Assembly (NCBI RefSeq): GCF_000383675.1
Contig: NZ_KB911823.1
Location: forward strand, 63,095 to 127,094
Source: Terracoccus sp. 273MFTsu3.1
GTDB taxonomy: Bacteria; Actinomycetota; Actinomycetes; Actinomycetales; Dermatophilaceae
DNA: 64,000 nucleotides
Reading direction: 5' to 3'
Each line of letters starts with the position of its first letter. Position 1 is the first letter of the stretch. Below, in pieces: positions 27,671-36,835 of the stretch. The translations under genes and the position numbers were made by a program. The notes below the pieces were generated by a model. That model was not told the DNA's origin, did no database searches, and saw only the letters and a list, made by a program, of their open reading frames with translations.

Positions 27671-27856
27671 TCGTCCGTCTCCTTGCAGTCAGCACGTCCG
27701 GCGAGCATTCTGCACAGGCAAATCGCCCCTTGTACGCCGTTTCGCCCTAATTGGCTCGTCCCAGGCGCACCACGAGCCCCAGATGTGGGGGTCGGGAGTC
27801 GAACGACCGGCCCGGTCCCGGCGTCACCAAACCCTCACGCGCGCACCGCGCTGTGC

Positions 27857-29056
27857 TCACTCCACGCGGCGCAGGTCGGGCCGCAGACGCTGGACGACGA
27901 AGAGCTGGACCACCCCGATCGCGGCGAGGATGCCCCACACGAGCGACAGGCTCCCGGTGACGTCGCGCACGAGCCCCATCGCCAGCGGTCCGATCGAGGC
28001 GAGGCCGTAGGAGATGAGGAAGGCCATGCCGGTCAGGCGCCCGCTCGCCTCGGGGGTGCGGGCGTAGCGCACGAGGAGCACGAGCGCGAGGGAGAAGGCC
28101 GCGCCCTGACCGAGCCCGGTGACGACCGCCCACACCCAGGGCGCCGTGAGGGGCGACAACCAGATGCCGAGGGAGCCGATGGTCCCGAGCACCGCGGCCG
28201 GCCACAGGAGACGGCGCATGTCGCGGGTCCGGTCGCTGACGACGGGGCCGAGCAGGCCGGAGACGATCTGGGCACCGCTGAAGACCGCCGCGAGGTAGCC
28301 GGCGGACCCCCGCGACCATCCGTGCTCGACGTACGTCGGGGCGAGCCACGTGACGGCCGAGTAGAAGCACCACGACTGCAGGGTGAGGTATCCGGCGACG
28401 AGCCAGGCCGTCGGGTGCCGCCACGGCAGCCGACCGGGACCCTCCTCGTCGGGGGTGTGGTGCGGGTTGGCCCGGAGGGTGAACGGGGCCCAGGCGAGGG
28501 CGCCGACGAGGGCGACGACCGACCACGACCCGAGCGAGCCCTGCCAGCTTCCGAGGCGGTCGGCGAGCGGCACGGCGACCGCCGAGCTGAGGGCCGCCCC
28601 ACCCATCATCGCGAGCATGTAGAGGCCCGTGACGAGACCCGTGCGCTCGGGCGGGAAGAAGGTCTTGACGAGTCTCGGCAGCAGGGTGCCGGCGACGGCG
28701 ATCCCGACACCGCAGAGGAACGTCCCGGCGTAGAGCACGACGACGTGCTCGCCGGCGAAGCGGCTGGCCGTGCCGACGAGGATGCTGATGACCGCCCCGA
28801 GGACCGCGGCGGCCGCGCCCGTGTGGTGGGCGATCCGGCTCGCGACCGGCGCGAAGAGGCCCATGCAGAGGACCGGCAGGGTCGTGAGCGCCCCGGCCGC
28901 GGCGTGGCTGAGACCGAGGTCGGCGGAGATGGCGTCGAGCAGCGGTGGGACGCTCGTGATCGCGATCCGGAGGTTCGCGGCGACGGCGACGAGCGCGAGC
29001 GCCATGACCCAGACGGGCGGAAGGGGGCAGAGCGGTCGGTCTCGTCGAAGCACCAT
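27857..29056 (-). CDS. MFS transporter, CynX/NimT-like
   Basis: A 399-residue 12-helix transporter. VVAVAANLRIAITSVPPLLDAI- and GLSHAAAGALTTLPVLCMGLFAP-like sequence at the N-terminus matches the cyanate/nitroimidazole (CynX/NimT) MFS group. Its start codon overlaps the stop of the kinase gene by one base, so the two are expressed together. The 186-bp gap to the large secreted protein contains a relatively AT-rich stretch (27718-27755) that probably carries that gene's promoter. Substrate unknown. Confidence 0.85.
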   Translation of the reverse strand: MVLRRDRPLCPLPPVWVMALALVAVAANLRIAITSVPPLLDAISADLGLSHAAAGALTTLPVLCMGLFAPVASRIAHHTGAAAAVLGAVISILVGTASRFAGEHVVVLYAGTFLCGVGIAVAGTLLPRLVKTFFPPERTGLVTGLYMLAMMGGAALSSAVAVPLADRLGSWQGSLGSWSVVALVGALAWAPFTLRANPHHTPDEEGPGRLPWRHPTAWLVAGYLTLQSWCFYSAVTWLAPTYVEHGWSRGSAGYLAAVFSGAQIVSGLLGPVVSDRTRDMRRLLWPAAVLGTIGSLGIWLSPLTAPWVWAVVTGLGQGAAFSLALVLLVRYARTPEASGRLTGMAFLISYGLASIGPLAMGLVRDVTGSLSLVWGILAAIGVVQLFVVQRLRPDLRRVE

Positions 29057-29643
29057 CAGAGACTAGATGTGTCGAGGACGAGGTCAGCGCGCTCCCTCGT
29101 CGCGTCGGCGGTGAAGAGCGCCGACTCCTGGTCGGCCCAGCGCTGCCACTGGGGTCGGTAGGCCTCACCGTCACGGTCGATCCCGCGGCGCATCCGCAAC
29201 GCGGTGTCGGCGTCCACGAAGACGGACACGGCGGCATACTCCCCAGCGGGCGCCACGCTGGAGCCGCACCCCTCGACGACGAGGAAGCGGCACGGCGGCA
29301 CGTCGCGCGTGCCCGACCACTGCTCGCGGACCCAGCTCCACAGCCGGTAGGTCGCCCGCTCGCCGCGCGCCAGCGGCTCGAGCACCTGCGCCGTGAGCAG
29401 CCCGGGTGCCTGGGCCAGCCCGTCCCAGCCCGGGTAGAGGTGGTCCATGTGCACGACGGCCACGGGGCCCCGTGGCGCCAGGGCGAGCTCGATGCCGCGG
29501 GCCAGCGTCGTCTTCCCGGCGCCGCTCGGCCCGTCGAGGGCGATGACCACGACGTCACCGCAGCGGGGCTCCGCCGCGAGCGCGAGGGACACGACGGCGG
29601 CGACGTGCTCCTCGCGCGGCGGTCGCGTCACCTCGTCCCACAT
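29056..29643 (-). CDS. Uridine kinase-like P-loop ATPase
   Basis: A 195-residue small-molecule kinase. The P-loop is GPSGAGKTT (38-46), followed by VAVVHMDHLYPGWDGL, the substrate-binding segment of uridine/phosphoribulokinase-like proteins, and a late RMRRGIDRDGEAYRP lid region. The substrate is uncertain. ATG 29643 lies 7 nt from a minus-strand TAGGGT (plus coordinates 29651-29656), implying a leaderless mRNA. It is coupled to the MFS gene, suggesting that uptake and phosphorylation, or export, act on related compounds. Confidence 0.75.
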   Translation of the reverse strand: MWDEVTRPPREEHVAAVVSLALAAEPRCGDVVVIALDGPSGAGKTTLARGIELALAPRGPVAVVHMDHLYPGWDGLAQAPGLLTAQVLEPLARGERATYRLWSWVREQWSGTRDVPPCRFLVVEGCGSSVAPAGEYAAVSVFVDADTALRMRRGIDRDGEAYRPQWQRWADQESALFTADATRERADLVLDTSSL

Positions 29644-29663
29644 GGGCGCGACCCTACCGACCC

Positions 29664-29691
29664 GTGACCGTCCCCCGGGCTGCCCTAGATT
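29664..29691 (+). promoter_or_regulatory. hisF promoter, leaderless
   Basis: GTGACC (29664-29669), a 16-bp spacer and TAGATT (29686-29691) end 6 nt before the hisF ATG at 29698. It lies back to back with the leftward kinase promoter, the two -10 elements being only about 30 bp apart. Confidence 0.6.
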
Positions 29692-29697
29692 TGTCGT

Positions 29698-30471
29698 ATG
29701 CCGGTCGCCACGAGAGTCATCGCCTGTCTCGACGTCGACGCGGGGCGCGTCGTCAAGGGCGTCAACTTCGAGAACCTCCGTGACGCCGGCGACCCCGTCG
29801 AGCTCGCGAAGCTCTACGACGACCAGGGCGTCGACGAGCTGACCTTCCTCGACGTCACGGCGAGCAGCGGTGACCGGGAGACCACCTACGACGTCGTGCG
29901 TCGGACGGCCGAGCAGGTCTTCATCCCGCTCACCGTCGGGGGTGGCGTGCGCACCGTCGACGACGTCGACCGCCTCCTGCGCGCCGGCGCCGACAAGGTG
30001 GGGGTCAACACCGCCGCCCTCGCCCGACCCGAGCTGGTCTCCGAGATCGCGGCCCGGTTCGGCGCACAGGTGCTCGTCCTGTCGGCCGACGTCCGCCGGC
30101 GCCTCGGTGACGACGGGAGGCCCACCGACGACTTCGTCATGACGACGCACGGAGGGCGCACCCCGGTCGACCTCGACGCCGTCGAGTGGTGCGCGCGGGC
30201 TGCGGAGCTCGGGGCGGGCGAGATCCTGCTCAACTCGATGGACGCCGACGGCACGAAGGACGGCTTCGACCTCGAGCTGATCCGGCGGGTGCGCGCGGCC
30301 GTGTCGGTGCCCGTCATCGCGAGCGGGGGCGCCGGACGGGTCGAGCACTTCGCGCCCGCGGTCGCCGCCGGGGCGGACGCCGTCCTCGCCGCGAGCGTCT
30401 TCCACTTCCGCGAGCTCACCGTCGGCGACGTCAAGGACGCGCTGCGCGCAGCCGGTGTGACGGTCCGCTGA
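29698..30471 (+). CDS. hisF: Imidazole glycerol phosphate synthase, cyclase subunit
   Basis: Converts PRFAR and HisH-derived ammonia to imidazole glycerol phosphate and AICAR. The 257-residue barrel has both catalytic aspartates, Asp12 ([14 protein letters not shown]) and Asp131 (LSADVRRR), plus [17 protein letters not shown] and [15 protein letters not shown]. HisH and HisA are not in the window. ATG 29698 fits the -10 spacing and overlaps a GTATGCCG motif. It faces the TIGR03085 gene. Confidence 0.96.
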   Translation: MPVATRVIACLDVDAGRVVKGVNFENLRDAGDPVELAKLYDDQGVDELTFLDVTASSGDRETTYDVVRRTAEQVFIPLTVGGGVRTVDDVDRLLRAGADKVGVNTAALARPELVSEIAARFGAQVLVLSADVRRRLGDDGRPTDDFVMTTHGGRTPVDLDAVEWCARAAELGAGEILLNSMDADGTKDGFDLELIRRVRAAVSVPVIASGGAGRVEHFAPAVAAGADAVLAASVFHFRELTVGDVKDALRAAGVTVR

Positions 30472-30496
30472 GGGCGGGCGCCCCCGGGCCAGAGGA

Positions 30497-31138
30497 TCAG
30501 CTGATGCCGAGGTCGGTCCTCTGGAGGGCCGCGATGTCGTCGGCGTCGCCCTCGAACTCGACGCGCGCCACGCTCTTGCGCCCGTACGCGTAGAGCACGA
30601 GCTCGGCGGGCGTCCCGCGGAGCACGACGGTGCCGTGCTCGTCGGGCAGCTTGGCAGCGTGCCGGCCCTGGCCCTCGGCGATGAGGACGATCCCGGTGGG
30701 CGCCTTCCGGAACATCAGACGTGCCGAGCGCTTGAGCGCCGACCAGAGCTTGCCCGACAGCTGGGGCGACAGCTCGCGCGGCTCCCACCCGGGCTGGGCG
30801 CGGCGCGCGTCCTCGTGGTGGACGAAGAACTCGATGAGGTTGGTCACCTCGTCGACCTTCGGGTGCGCCATGGGGTTCCACATCGGGGCGCCGCGGCGGA
30901 CGCGGTCGACGAGCGCCGTGTAGTCGCCGTGCGCGATCTTGCCCTGCTCCTTCTCGAGGTGACCCGCGAGGAACGGGACGAAGCGTCCGGCCGTCAGGTC
31001 GGGCCGGTGCTCGCGGACCAGCAGGTGGGCCGCCAGGTCACGCGTGTCCCACCCCTCGCACAACGTCGGCTCGTCGGGGCCGAGCCGGTCGAGCTCGTCG
31101 CAGAGCTGGAGGCGTTCGGACTGGGCGTGTCGCGTCAT
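30497..31138 (-). CDS. TIGR03085 family protein (DinB-like, mycothiol-linked fold)
   Basis: A 213-residue protein of an actinobacteria-specific family related to mycothiol-dependent maleylpyruvate isomerase. Family marks are the N-terminal RLQLCDELDRLGPDEPTLCEGWDTRDLAAHLLVRE and the FFVHHEDARRAQPGW motif, where histidines would bind metal. Exact function unknown. ATG 31138 lies after a weak minus-strand -10-like GAGGAT. Confidence 0.85.
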   Translation of the reverse strand: MTRHAQSERLQLCDELDRLGPDEPTLCEGWDTRDLAAHLLVREHRPDLTAGRFVPFLAGHLEKEQGKIAHGDYTALVDRVRRGAPMWNPMAHPKVDEVTNLIEFFVHHEDARRAQPGWEPRELSPQLSGKLWSALKRSARLMFRKAPTGIVLIAEGQGRHAAKLPDEHGTVVLRGTPAELVLYAYGRKSVARVEFEGDADDIAALQRTDLGIS

Positions 31139-31213
31139 GGCCCCATCCTCTCAGGGCGCGGCGCCGCCCGAATCCGGTGGCACCCGGCCGGGCCGGGTCC
31201 CTAGGGTCGGACG

Positions 31214-32242
31214 GTGATCGAGCTCGTGCGCCCCACCGTCGACCTGTCCGACTCGTGGTGGGAGATGGTGGACGACTTCGCCGGCGAGACCATCCACGGC
31301 TCGAGCTACCGCGCGGCGGACCGCGAGGTGCTGCGTGTCCCGGACACCTTCGAGGAGTGGGTCGACTGGCTCGGCCGGATGGAGCGGCCCGACGCGGCCC
31401 TCCCGGAGGGACGCGTGGCGTCGACGAACCGGTGGGTCGTCCGTGACGGTCGCGTCGTCGGCACGATCGCCGTCCGCCACGCGCTCACCGCGTCCCTCCT
31501 CGTCGAGGGCGGACACATCGGGTATGCCGTCTCGCCGGCGTTCCGGCGCCAGGGGATCGCCAGCGCGGCGCTGGGTCTCGGGCTGGGGCTTGCCGCGTCC
31601 CGCGGCATCGACCCGGTCCTCGTGACGTGCGACGCGACGAACACCGCGTCCGCGCGGACCATCACGTCGTGCGGCGGCATCCTCGAGGACGAGCGGGACG
31701 GGGTCCTGCGGCACTGGGTCCGGACCGGCGCGCCGGCGCAGCCGATCGGTCCGGCGCCCATCGAGACCCGCGAGGCCCGGCTCGTGCCCATCACGTCCGA
31801 GGAGGCCGCGGCGATGCGGGCGGGGGAGAGGCGCGACGGGTGGGCCGAGGGCTACCCGCGCGAGGACGACCTCGACGCCGTCGGGATGCTGACGTCCCAC
31901 CCCGACGCGTGGTCACCGCGCCACATCGTCCGGAGGTCCGACGGGCGGGCCGTCGGCTCGATCGGCTGCTTCGGGCCACCAGAGGCGGGCGTCGTCGAGG
32001 TCGGCTACGGGCTCGTCGAGCAGGCCCGGGGAGGGGGTCTGATGACCGACGTCCTGTCGGGGATGGTGCGCTCGCTCGAGGCCGCCGGGCTGTCCGTGAC
32101 CGCTCACACCGAGCCCGGCAACGTCGCCAGCCACCGGGTCCTCGCGCGTCTCGGGTTCGAGCGCGCCGACGATCCGGGGGACGCGGGCGCGGAGTGGTTC
32201 TGGGCGAGACGGCCGGATGCCAGAGGTGTCGGTGACGCGTGA
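31214..32242 (+). CDS. Tandem two-domain GNAT acetyltransferase
   Basis: A 342-residue protein made of two GNAT domains. The first (1-175) has IGYAVSPAFRRQGIASAALGLGL, the acetyl-CoA loop, with R/Q-x-x-G-x-A intact. The second (about 180-342) has VEVGYGLVEQARGGGLMTDVLSGM and VAHTEPGNVASHRVLARLGFE-like sequence. Substrate unknown. GTG 31214 lies 6 nt after TAGGGT (31202-31207), again leaderless. Its 3' end comes 49 nt before the chosen start of the ABC exporter. Confidence 0.85.
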   Translation: MIELVRPTVDLSDSWWEMVDDFAGETIHGSSYRAADREVLRVPDTFEEWVDWLGRMERPDAALPEGRVASTNRWVVRDGRVVGTIAVRHALTASLLVEGGHIGYAVSPAFRRQGIASAALGLGLGLAASRGIDPVLVTCDATNTASARTITSCGGILEDERDGVLRHWVRTGAPAQPIGPAPIETREARLVPITSEEAAAMRAGERRDGWAEGYPREDDLDAVGMLTSHPDAWSPRHIVRRSDGRAVGSIGCFGPPEAGVVEVGYGLVEQARGGGLMTDVLSGMVRSLEAAGLSVTAHTEPGNVASHRVLARLGFERADDPGDAGAEWFWARRPDARGVGDA

Positions 32243-32291
32243 GAGGCTGAGGGGTCGACCACAGAGCACGTCACCAGGGGAGCAGCACACC

Positions 32292-34157
32292 GTGAACGTC
32301 CCGCCCACCTCGACCCTTCGGGAGGGTCTCGCCGTCATCGGTCGGGGCATCAAGGGCCAGCCCCGCTGGTTCGCCCTCGCCGTGGTCGGCAGCGTCGTCT
32401 ACGGCGTCATGACGAGCCTCACGGCCGCGGCCATCGGCTTCGTCGTGGAGCGGGCCGTCGCGCCCGCGATCGCGGCCGGCCACGTCACCGCGTCCCAGCT
32501 GTGGTTCATCGGGGGCGTCATGGCGGCGGTCGTGCTCACGACGATAGTCGGGGTCATCGGCCGCCGCATCGCCGGCGGCGTCGCCATGTACAACCTCGGC
32601 GCGATGTACCGCCGACAGGTCACCCGCCAGTACCTCCGGCTGCCGCTCAGTTGGCACCACCGGCACCCATCCGGCCAGCTGCTCTCCAACGCCAACGCCG
32701 ACGTCGAGGCGACGTGGAACATCTTCGCGCCGCTGCCGATGGCTCTCGGCGTCGTCGTCATGCTCGTCTTCGGCATCGTCCAGATGGTCATCGTCGACCC
32801 GTGGCTCGCGCTCGTGGGGCTCACGGTCTTCCCCATGCTCTTCCTGGCCAACGTCGCCTTCCAGCGGGCCATGTCGCCGCGCGTCACCCGGGCCCAGCAG
32901 CTGCGTGCCGACGTCTCGGAGGTCGCCCACGAGAGCTTCGAGGCCGCCCTCATCGTCAAGTCGCTCGGGCGAGAGGACCACGAGGCCGAGCGCTTCCGCG
33001 TCGTCACCCACGAGCTGCGCGACGCCAACATCGAGGTCGGCCGCACGCGGGGCCGCTTCGACCCCGCGATCGAGGCCATCCCGACCATCGGCACGCTCGC
33101 GGTGCTCTTCGTCGGCACCCTGCGGGTGAGCAGCGGACAGCTCACGGCGGCCCAGGTCGTGCAGATCGCCTACCTCTTCTCGATCCTCGCCTTCCCCGTC
33201 CGTGCCCTCGGCTGGGTCCTGGCCGAGCTGCCGCGCGCCGTCGTCGGCTGGAAGCGCGTCTCTGCCGTCCTGGACGCCACGGGCAGCATGACCTTCGGCG
33301 ACCGCGCGCTGCCCTCCGGTGCCGCCAGCCACCTGCAGGCCGAGCGCCTCGCGTACGCCTACGAGATCGAGTCCGAGACGGGCGAGCCGGACCTCAACCC
33401 CGCGGTCGTCGACGTCACGCTCGACGTCGCGCCCGGCGCCACCGTCGCGATCGTCGGTCCCACCGGCAGCGGCAAGTCGACACTGACCAACCTCGTCATG
33501 CGGCTCGTCGACCCCGACTCGGGAGCCGTCCTCGTCGACGACGTCGACCTGCGCGAGGTTCGCCGTGGAGGCGTCAGCGACGTCGCCGCGCTCGTCGCGC
33601 AGCAGACGTTCATGTTCGACGACAGCGTGCGCGGCAACATCACCCTCGGCGCCGAGCGCGACGACGAGAGCGTCTGGCGTGCGCTGGACGTCGCACAGGG
33701 CGCCGGCTTCGTCGAGCGGCTGCCCGACGGCCTCGACACCCATGTCGGCGAACGCGGCGCGAGCCTCTCCGGTGGGCAGCGCCAGCGCATCGCCCTGGCC
33801 CGTGCCGTGATCCGTGAGCCGCAGCTGCTCATCCTCGACGACGCCACGTCGGCCGTCGACCCCAGCGTCGAGCAGGCCATCCTCGCCCGTCTTCGCGAGG
33901 CGAGCTCGGGCACGACGGTCCTCGTCGTCGCCTACCGCATGGCCACGATCCTGCTCGCCGACGAGGTCGTCTACATGGAGGGCGGTCGCGTCGTCGACCA
34001 CGGCTCCCACGCCGCGCTGCTGGGCCGGTGCGTTGGCTACGAGCGGCTCGTCACGGCATACGCCCGCGAGGCCGCGGAGCGCGAGGCCATCGCGGCCGCA
34101 GAGGAGTACGACGAGCACGGGCGCGGTGCCGACGCGGCCGAGGAGGTCTCCCGATGA
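32292..34157 (+). CDS. ABC exporter subunit with degenerate ATP site
   Basis: A 621-residue half-transporter: six-helix membrane domain (about 20-310) then an ATPase domain. Walker A GPTGSGKST begins at Gly389 and the signature LSGGQRQ is canonical. After the Walker B Asp516, however, the catalytic Glu is Asp517, and the H-loop His is Tyr548. This marks it as the partner that supplies the non-hydrolysing site in a heterodimeric exporter. GTG 32292 after AGGGGAGC is preferred; ATG 32217 would overlap the GNAT gene. Substrate unknown. Confidence 0.88.
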   Translation: MNVPPTSTLREGLAVIGRGIKGQPRWFALAVVGSVVYGVMTSLTAAAIGFVVERAVAPAIAAGHVTASQLWFIGGVMAAVVLTTIVGVIGRRIAGGVAMYNLGAMYRRQVTRQYLRLPLSWHHRHPSGQLLSNANADVEATWNIFAPLPMALGVVVMLVFGIVQMVIVDPWLALVGLTVFPMLFLANVAFQRAMSPRVTRAQQLRADVSEVAHESFEAALIVKSLGREDHEAERFRVVTHELRDANIEVGRTRGRFDPAIEAIPTIGTLAVLFVGTLRVSSGQLTAAQVVQIAYLFSILAFPVRALGWVLAELPRAVVGWKRVSAVLDATGSMTFGDRALPSGAASHLQAERLAYAYEIESETGEPDLNPAVVDVTLDVAPGATVAIVGPTGSGKSTLTNLVMRLVDPDSGAVLVDDVDLREVRRGGVSDVAALVAQQTFMFDDSVRGNITLGAERDDESVWRALDVAQGAGFVERLPDGLDTHVGERGASLSGGQRQRIALARAVIREPQLLILDDATSAVDPSVEQAILARLREASSGTTVLVVAYRMATILLADEVVYMEGGRVVDHGSHAALLGRCVGYERLVTAYAREAAEREAIAAAEEYDEHGRGADAAEEVSR

Positions 34158-35965
34158 GCATGCGGTCCCAGGTCCTCGTCGAGCACCACGGTGTCGCGAC
34201 GGGCAAGGAGATGACGACGTGGCAGACCCTCCGTCGCGGTGTCGAGCTCTCGCCCGAGCTGCGCAAGGGCATCTGGGTCACGGTGCTCCTCGCCGTGCTC
34301 TCGACCCTCGGTCGGGTGCTCGTGCCGTTCGTCGTCCAGCGGATCACCGACAACGGCATCCTCGCCGAGGGTGGTCCGGACACGCAGCTCGTGGCCGTCT
34401 ACATCGGCATCGCCCTCGTCGGTGTCGCCGTGACGGCGGTGTCCGCCTACTTCGTCAACATCCGACTCTTCCGTTCGTCCGAGAACGGCTTGGCGACATT
34501 GCGCCTCAAGGCGTTCCGCCACATCCACGACCTCGCGATGCTCACCCAGAACACCGAACGTCGAGGGTCGCTCGTCTCGCGCGTGACCTCGGACGTCGAC
34601 ACGATCTCGATGTTCGTGCAGTTCGGCGGGCTCATGCTGCTCATCAACATCGCGCAGATCACGCTGGCGACCGTCCTCATGGTGGTCTACAGCCCGCTGC
34701 TCGGCCTCGTCGTGTGGCTCTGCTTCGTGCCGCTCTTCGTCATCATCCGCAAGTTCCAGGGCATCGTCGGGCGCGCGTACACCAAGGTCCGTGAGCGTGT
34801 CGGCGACATGCTCGGCGCGATCTCCGAGGCCGTCGTCGGGGCCCAGGCCATCCGCGCCTACGGCGTCGAGGACCGCACGGCGGAGCGGATCGACGCCGCC
34901 GTCGAGGCGCACCGCAAGGCCGCGATCGGCGCCCAGGCCCGCTCGGTCGTGGCGTTCACCTCCGGTCAGCTCGTCTCCGGGCTCACCACGGCGGTCGTCC
35001 TCGTCGTCGGCACCGTCCTCGCGGCCGGTGGCAGCCTGACCCTGGGCGAGCTGCTCGCCTTCCTCTTCCTCGTCAACCTCTTCACCCAGCCGGTGCAGCA
35101 GGCCACCGAGATCCTCAACGAGATGCAGAACGCCGTCGCCGGATGGCGCCGGGTCATCGGCATCATCGACACGCCGGCCGACGTCTCCGACCCCGGCGAC
35201 GCGGGCGTCACGCTCCCGCGCGGGCCGATCACCGTGCAGTTCAACGAGGTCGGGTTCGCCTACCCCGGGGGCGCGCCCGTGCTCCACGACATCGACCTCA
35301 CCATCGCGCCGCGCAGCCGCGTCGCCATCGTCGGCGAGACCGGCTCGGGCAAGTCGACCCTCGCCAAGCTGCTCACGCGGCTCATGGACTCGAGCAGCGG
35401 CCACGTCCTGCTCGACGGGGTCGACCTGCGCACGATCCGCTTCTCGTCCCTGCGGTCCCGCGTCGTGCTCGTCCCCCAGGAGGGGTTCCTCTTCGACGGC
35501 ACCCTGCTCGACAACGTCCGCTTCGGACGGCCGCAGGCGAGCGAGCAGGACGTGCGGCTCACCCTCACCGAGCTCGGCCTCGACCCGTGGGTCGAGACCC
35601 TGCCGCTCGGCCTGGCGACCGACGTCGGCCAACGCGGGGAGTCGCTCTCGGCCGGAGAGCGCCAGCTCGTGGCGCTGGCCCGTGCCTACCTCGCCGATCC
35701 CGACCTGCTCGTCCTCGACGAGGCGACGTCGGCCGTCGACCCGAGCACGGAGGTGCGGATCCAGCGTGCCCTCGACTCGCTGACCCGCGGCCGCACCTCC
35801 ATCGCGATCGCGCACCGGCTCTCGACGGCCCAGGCGGCCGACGAGGTGATCGTCGTCGACGCCGGCCGCATCGTCGAGCGCGGCCACCACACGGAGCTCG
35901 TCCGCCTCGGTGGTGTCTACTCGAAGCTCCACGAGTCGTGGGTCGCACAGCAGCAGGCGGTCTGA
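34154..35965 (+). CDS. ABC exporter subunit with canonical Walker B
   Basis: The 603-residue partner of the preceding half-transporter. Walker A begins at Gly394 (GETGSGKST), Walker B has Asp522-Glu523 and the H-loop has His554, all canonical, but the signature is altered to LSAGE (498-502). With the partner's intact LSGGQ and this subunit's Glu523, one catalytic site is complete. ATG 34154 overlaps the previous stop (ATGA) and follows AGGAGG, so equal amounts of both subunits are expected. It probably exports a lipid, peptide or drug. Confidence 0.9.
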   Translation: MSMRSQVLVEHHGVATGKEMTTWQTLRRGVELSPELRKGIWVTVLLAVLSTLGRVLVPFVVQRITDNGILAEGGPDTQLVAVYIGIALVGVAVTAVSAYFVNIRLFRSSENGLATLRLKAFRHIHDLAMLTQNTERRGSLVSRVTSDVDTISMFVQFGGLMLLINIAQITLATVLMVVYSPLLGLVVWLCFVPLFVIIRKFQGIVGRAYTKVRERVGDMLGAISEAVVGAQAIRAYGVEDRTAERIDAAVEAHRKAAIGAQARSVVAFTSGQLVSGLTTAVVLVVGTVLAAGGSLTLGELLAFLFLVNLFTQPVQQATEILNEMQNAVAGWRRVIGIIDTPADVSDPGDAGVTLPRGPITVQFNEVGFAYPGGAPVLHDIDLTIAPRSRVAIVGETGSGKSTLAKLLTRLMDSSSGHVLLDGVDLRTIRFSSLRSRVVLVPQEGFLFDGTLLDNVRFGRPQASEQDVRLTLTELGLDPWVETLPLGLATDVGQRGESLSAGERQLVALARAYLADPDLLVLDEATSAVDPSTEVRIQRALDSLTRGRTSIAIAHRLSTAQAADEVIVVDAGRIVERGHHTELVRLGGVYSKLHESWVAQQQAV

Positions 35966-35971
35966 CCGCTC

Positions 35972-36661
35972 CTACGCGCCGAGCCGCTCGACGAGCGAGG
36001 CGATCGCCGTAGCCACGACGGCGGGCTCCGTGACGAAGGCCAGGTGCGAGCCCGCGAGGTCTGCGACGGGCCAGTCGTGGCGCACGGCGACGGCGCGCTC
36101 GTCCGCGTAGGTGTCGCCGAAGGCGATGTAGGCGTTGGGCCGTTCCACCCAGCCGGGCGGCACCGTCACGACGGTGTCGACGTAGTCGAGGGACAGGCGC
36201 GGGCACTGCGCGTCCACCGCGGCGAAGAGGTCCGCGGGCAGGACCTCGTCGAGGTCGCTGCGCGGCCACCACCGGGTCCAGGGCGGTAGCTGTCCCTCGG
36301 CGTCGGCGAGCTCGCCCAGCCACGCGCGGAACGGAGCCGGAGCGAGCGCGCAGGACCCGGCGGCCGGCGGCAGCGCAGCGTCCATGAACACGACCGGAGC
36401 GGTCGCCCCGCCGGCCGCGCGGACGAGCGGTGCGAGGTAGCCGGCGTTGCTGTGTGCGACGAGGACCGTGCCCGGTCCGACGAGGCGCGCCCACCGCCGG
36501 ACGAGGTCGAGCGCCCCCTGACCCGCGTCGAGCCCGGCCGGTGCGACGGAGGCGCCCAGGCCTCGGTGGTCGAGGGCGTCGCGCAGGCCGTCGTGGACCG
36601 AGTCCGGGAGCAGAGGGCTCGGGAGCAAAAGCACGGTCCGGGCTGCCGGGTCGGTCGCCAT
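35972..36661 (-). CDS. Alpha/beta hydrolase
   Basis: A 229-residue protein with an alpha/beta hydrolase layout: [22 protein letters not shown], the nucleophile elbow [13 protein letters not shown], and a late [29 protein letters not shown] providing acid and His. Substrate unknown. ATG 36661 lies 6 nt from a minus-strand TACGAT (plus 36668-36673), implying a leaderless mRNA. Its end is 6 bp from the convergent ABC gene, leaving no room for a terminator outside the CDSs. Confidence 0.8.
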   Translation of the reverse strand: MATDPAARTVLLLPSPLLPDSVHDGLRDALDHRGLGASVAPAGLDAGQGALDLVRRWARLVGPGTVLVAHSNAGYLAPLVRAAGGATAPVVFMDAALPPAAGSCALAPAPFRAWLGELADAEGQLPPWTRWWPRSDLDEVLPADLFAAVDAQCPRLSLDYVDTVVTVPPGWVERPNAYIAFGDTYADERAVAVRHDWPVADLAGSHLAFVTEPAVVATAIASLVERLGA

Positions 36662-36673
36662 CCGCCGATCGTA

Positions 36674-36809
36674 GGACCGGACCGGGCCGTCGGCGGGTGG
36701 ACCGGGCCGCTGGCGGGTGGACCGGGCCATCGGCGGCGTGGACCGGACCGGGCCGTCGGCGGGTGGACCGGGCCATCGGCGGCGTGGACCGGACCGGGCC
36801 GTCGGCGGG
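36674..36809. repeat. Six tandem ~20-bp repeats upstream of hisI
   Basis: Copies of GGACCGGGCCGTCGGCGGGT, some with a 21-bp ATCGGCGGCGT ending, start at 36679, 36699, 36719, 36745, 36765 and 36791. The last four form two higher-order units of about 46 bp. The array fills almost the whole gap between the leftward hydrolase and hisI and ends only 15 bp before the likely hisI -10 element. It lies where hisI and hydrolase promoters should be. Confidence 0.93.
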
Positions 36810-36835
36810 ATGGACCGTCCCGGCACAATGGGCAG

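Noticed and set aside
27671-27760. c-di-AMP (ydaO) riboswitch before the CHAP protein
   Set aside because: Such riboswitches precede some actinobacterial wall hydrolases, but this leader is too short and lacks the conserved blocks. An ordinary promoter and AAGGAG site suffice.
27775-27805. tRNA-like T-arm (GTCGAAC context) near the CHAP gene
   Set aside because: The flanks do not form an acceptor or anticodon stem on either strand.
36452-36835. N-terminal extension of HisI through the upstream repeats
   Set aside because: The open frame runs back into the divergent hydrolase gene, is repetitive, and matches no HisI. GTG 36836 with a -10 element 6 nt upstream fits better.
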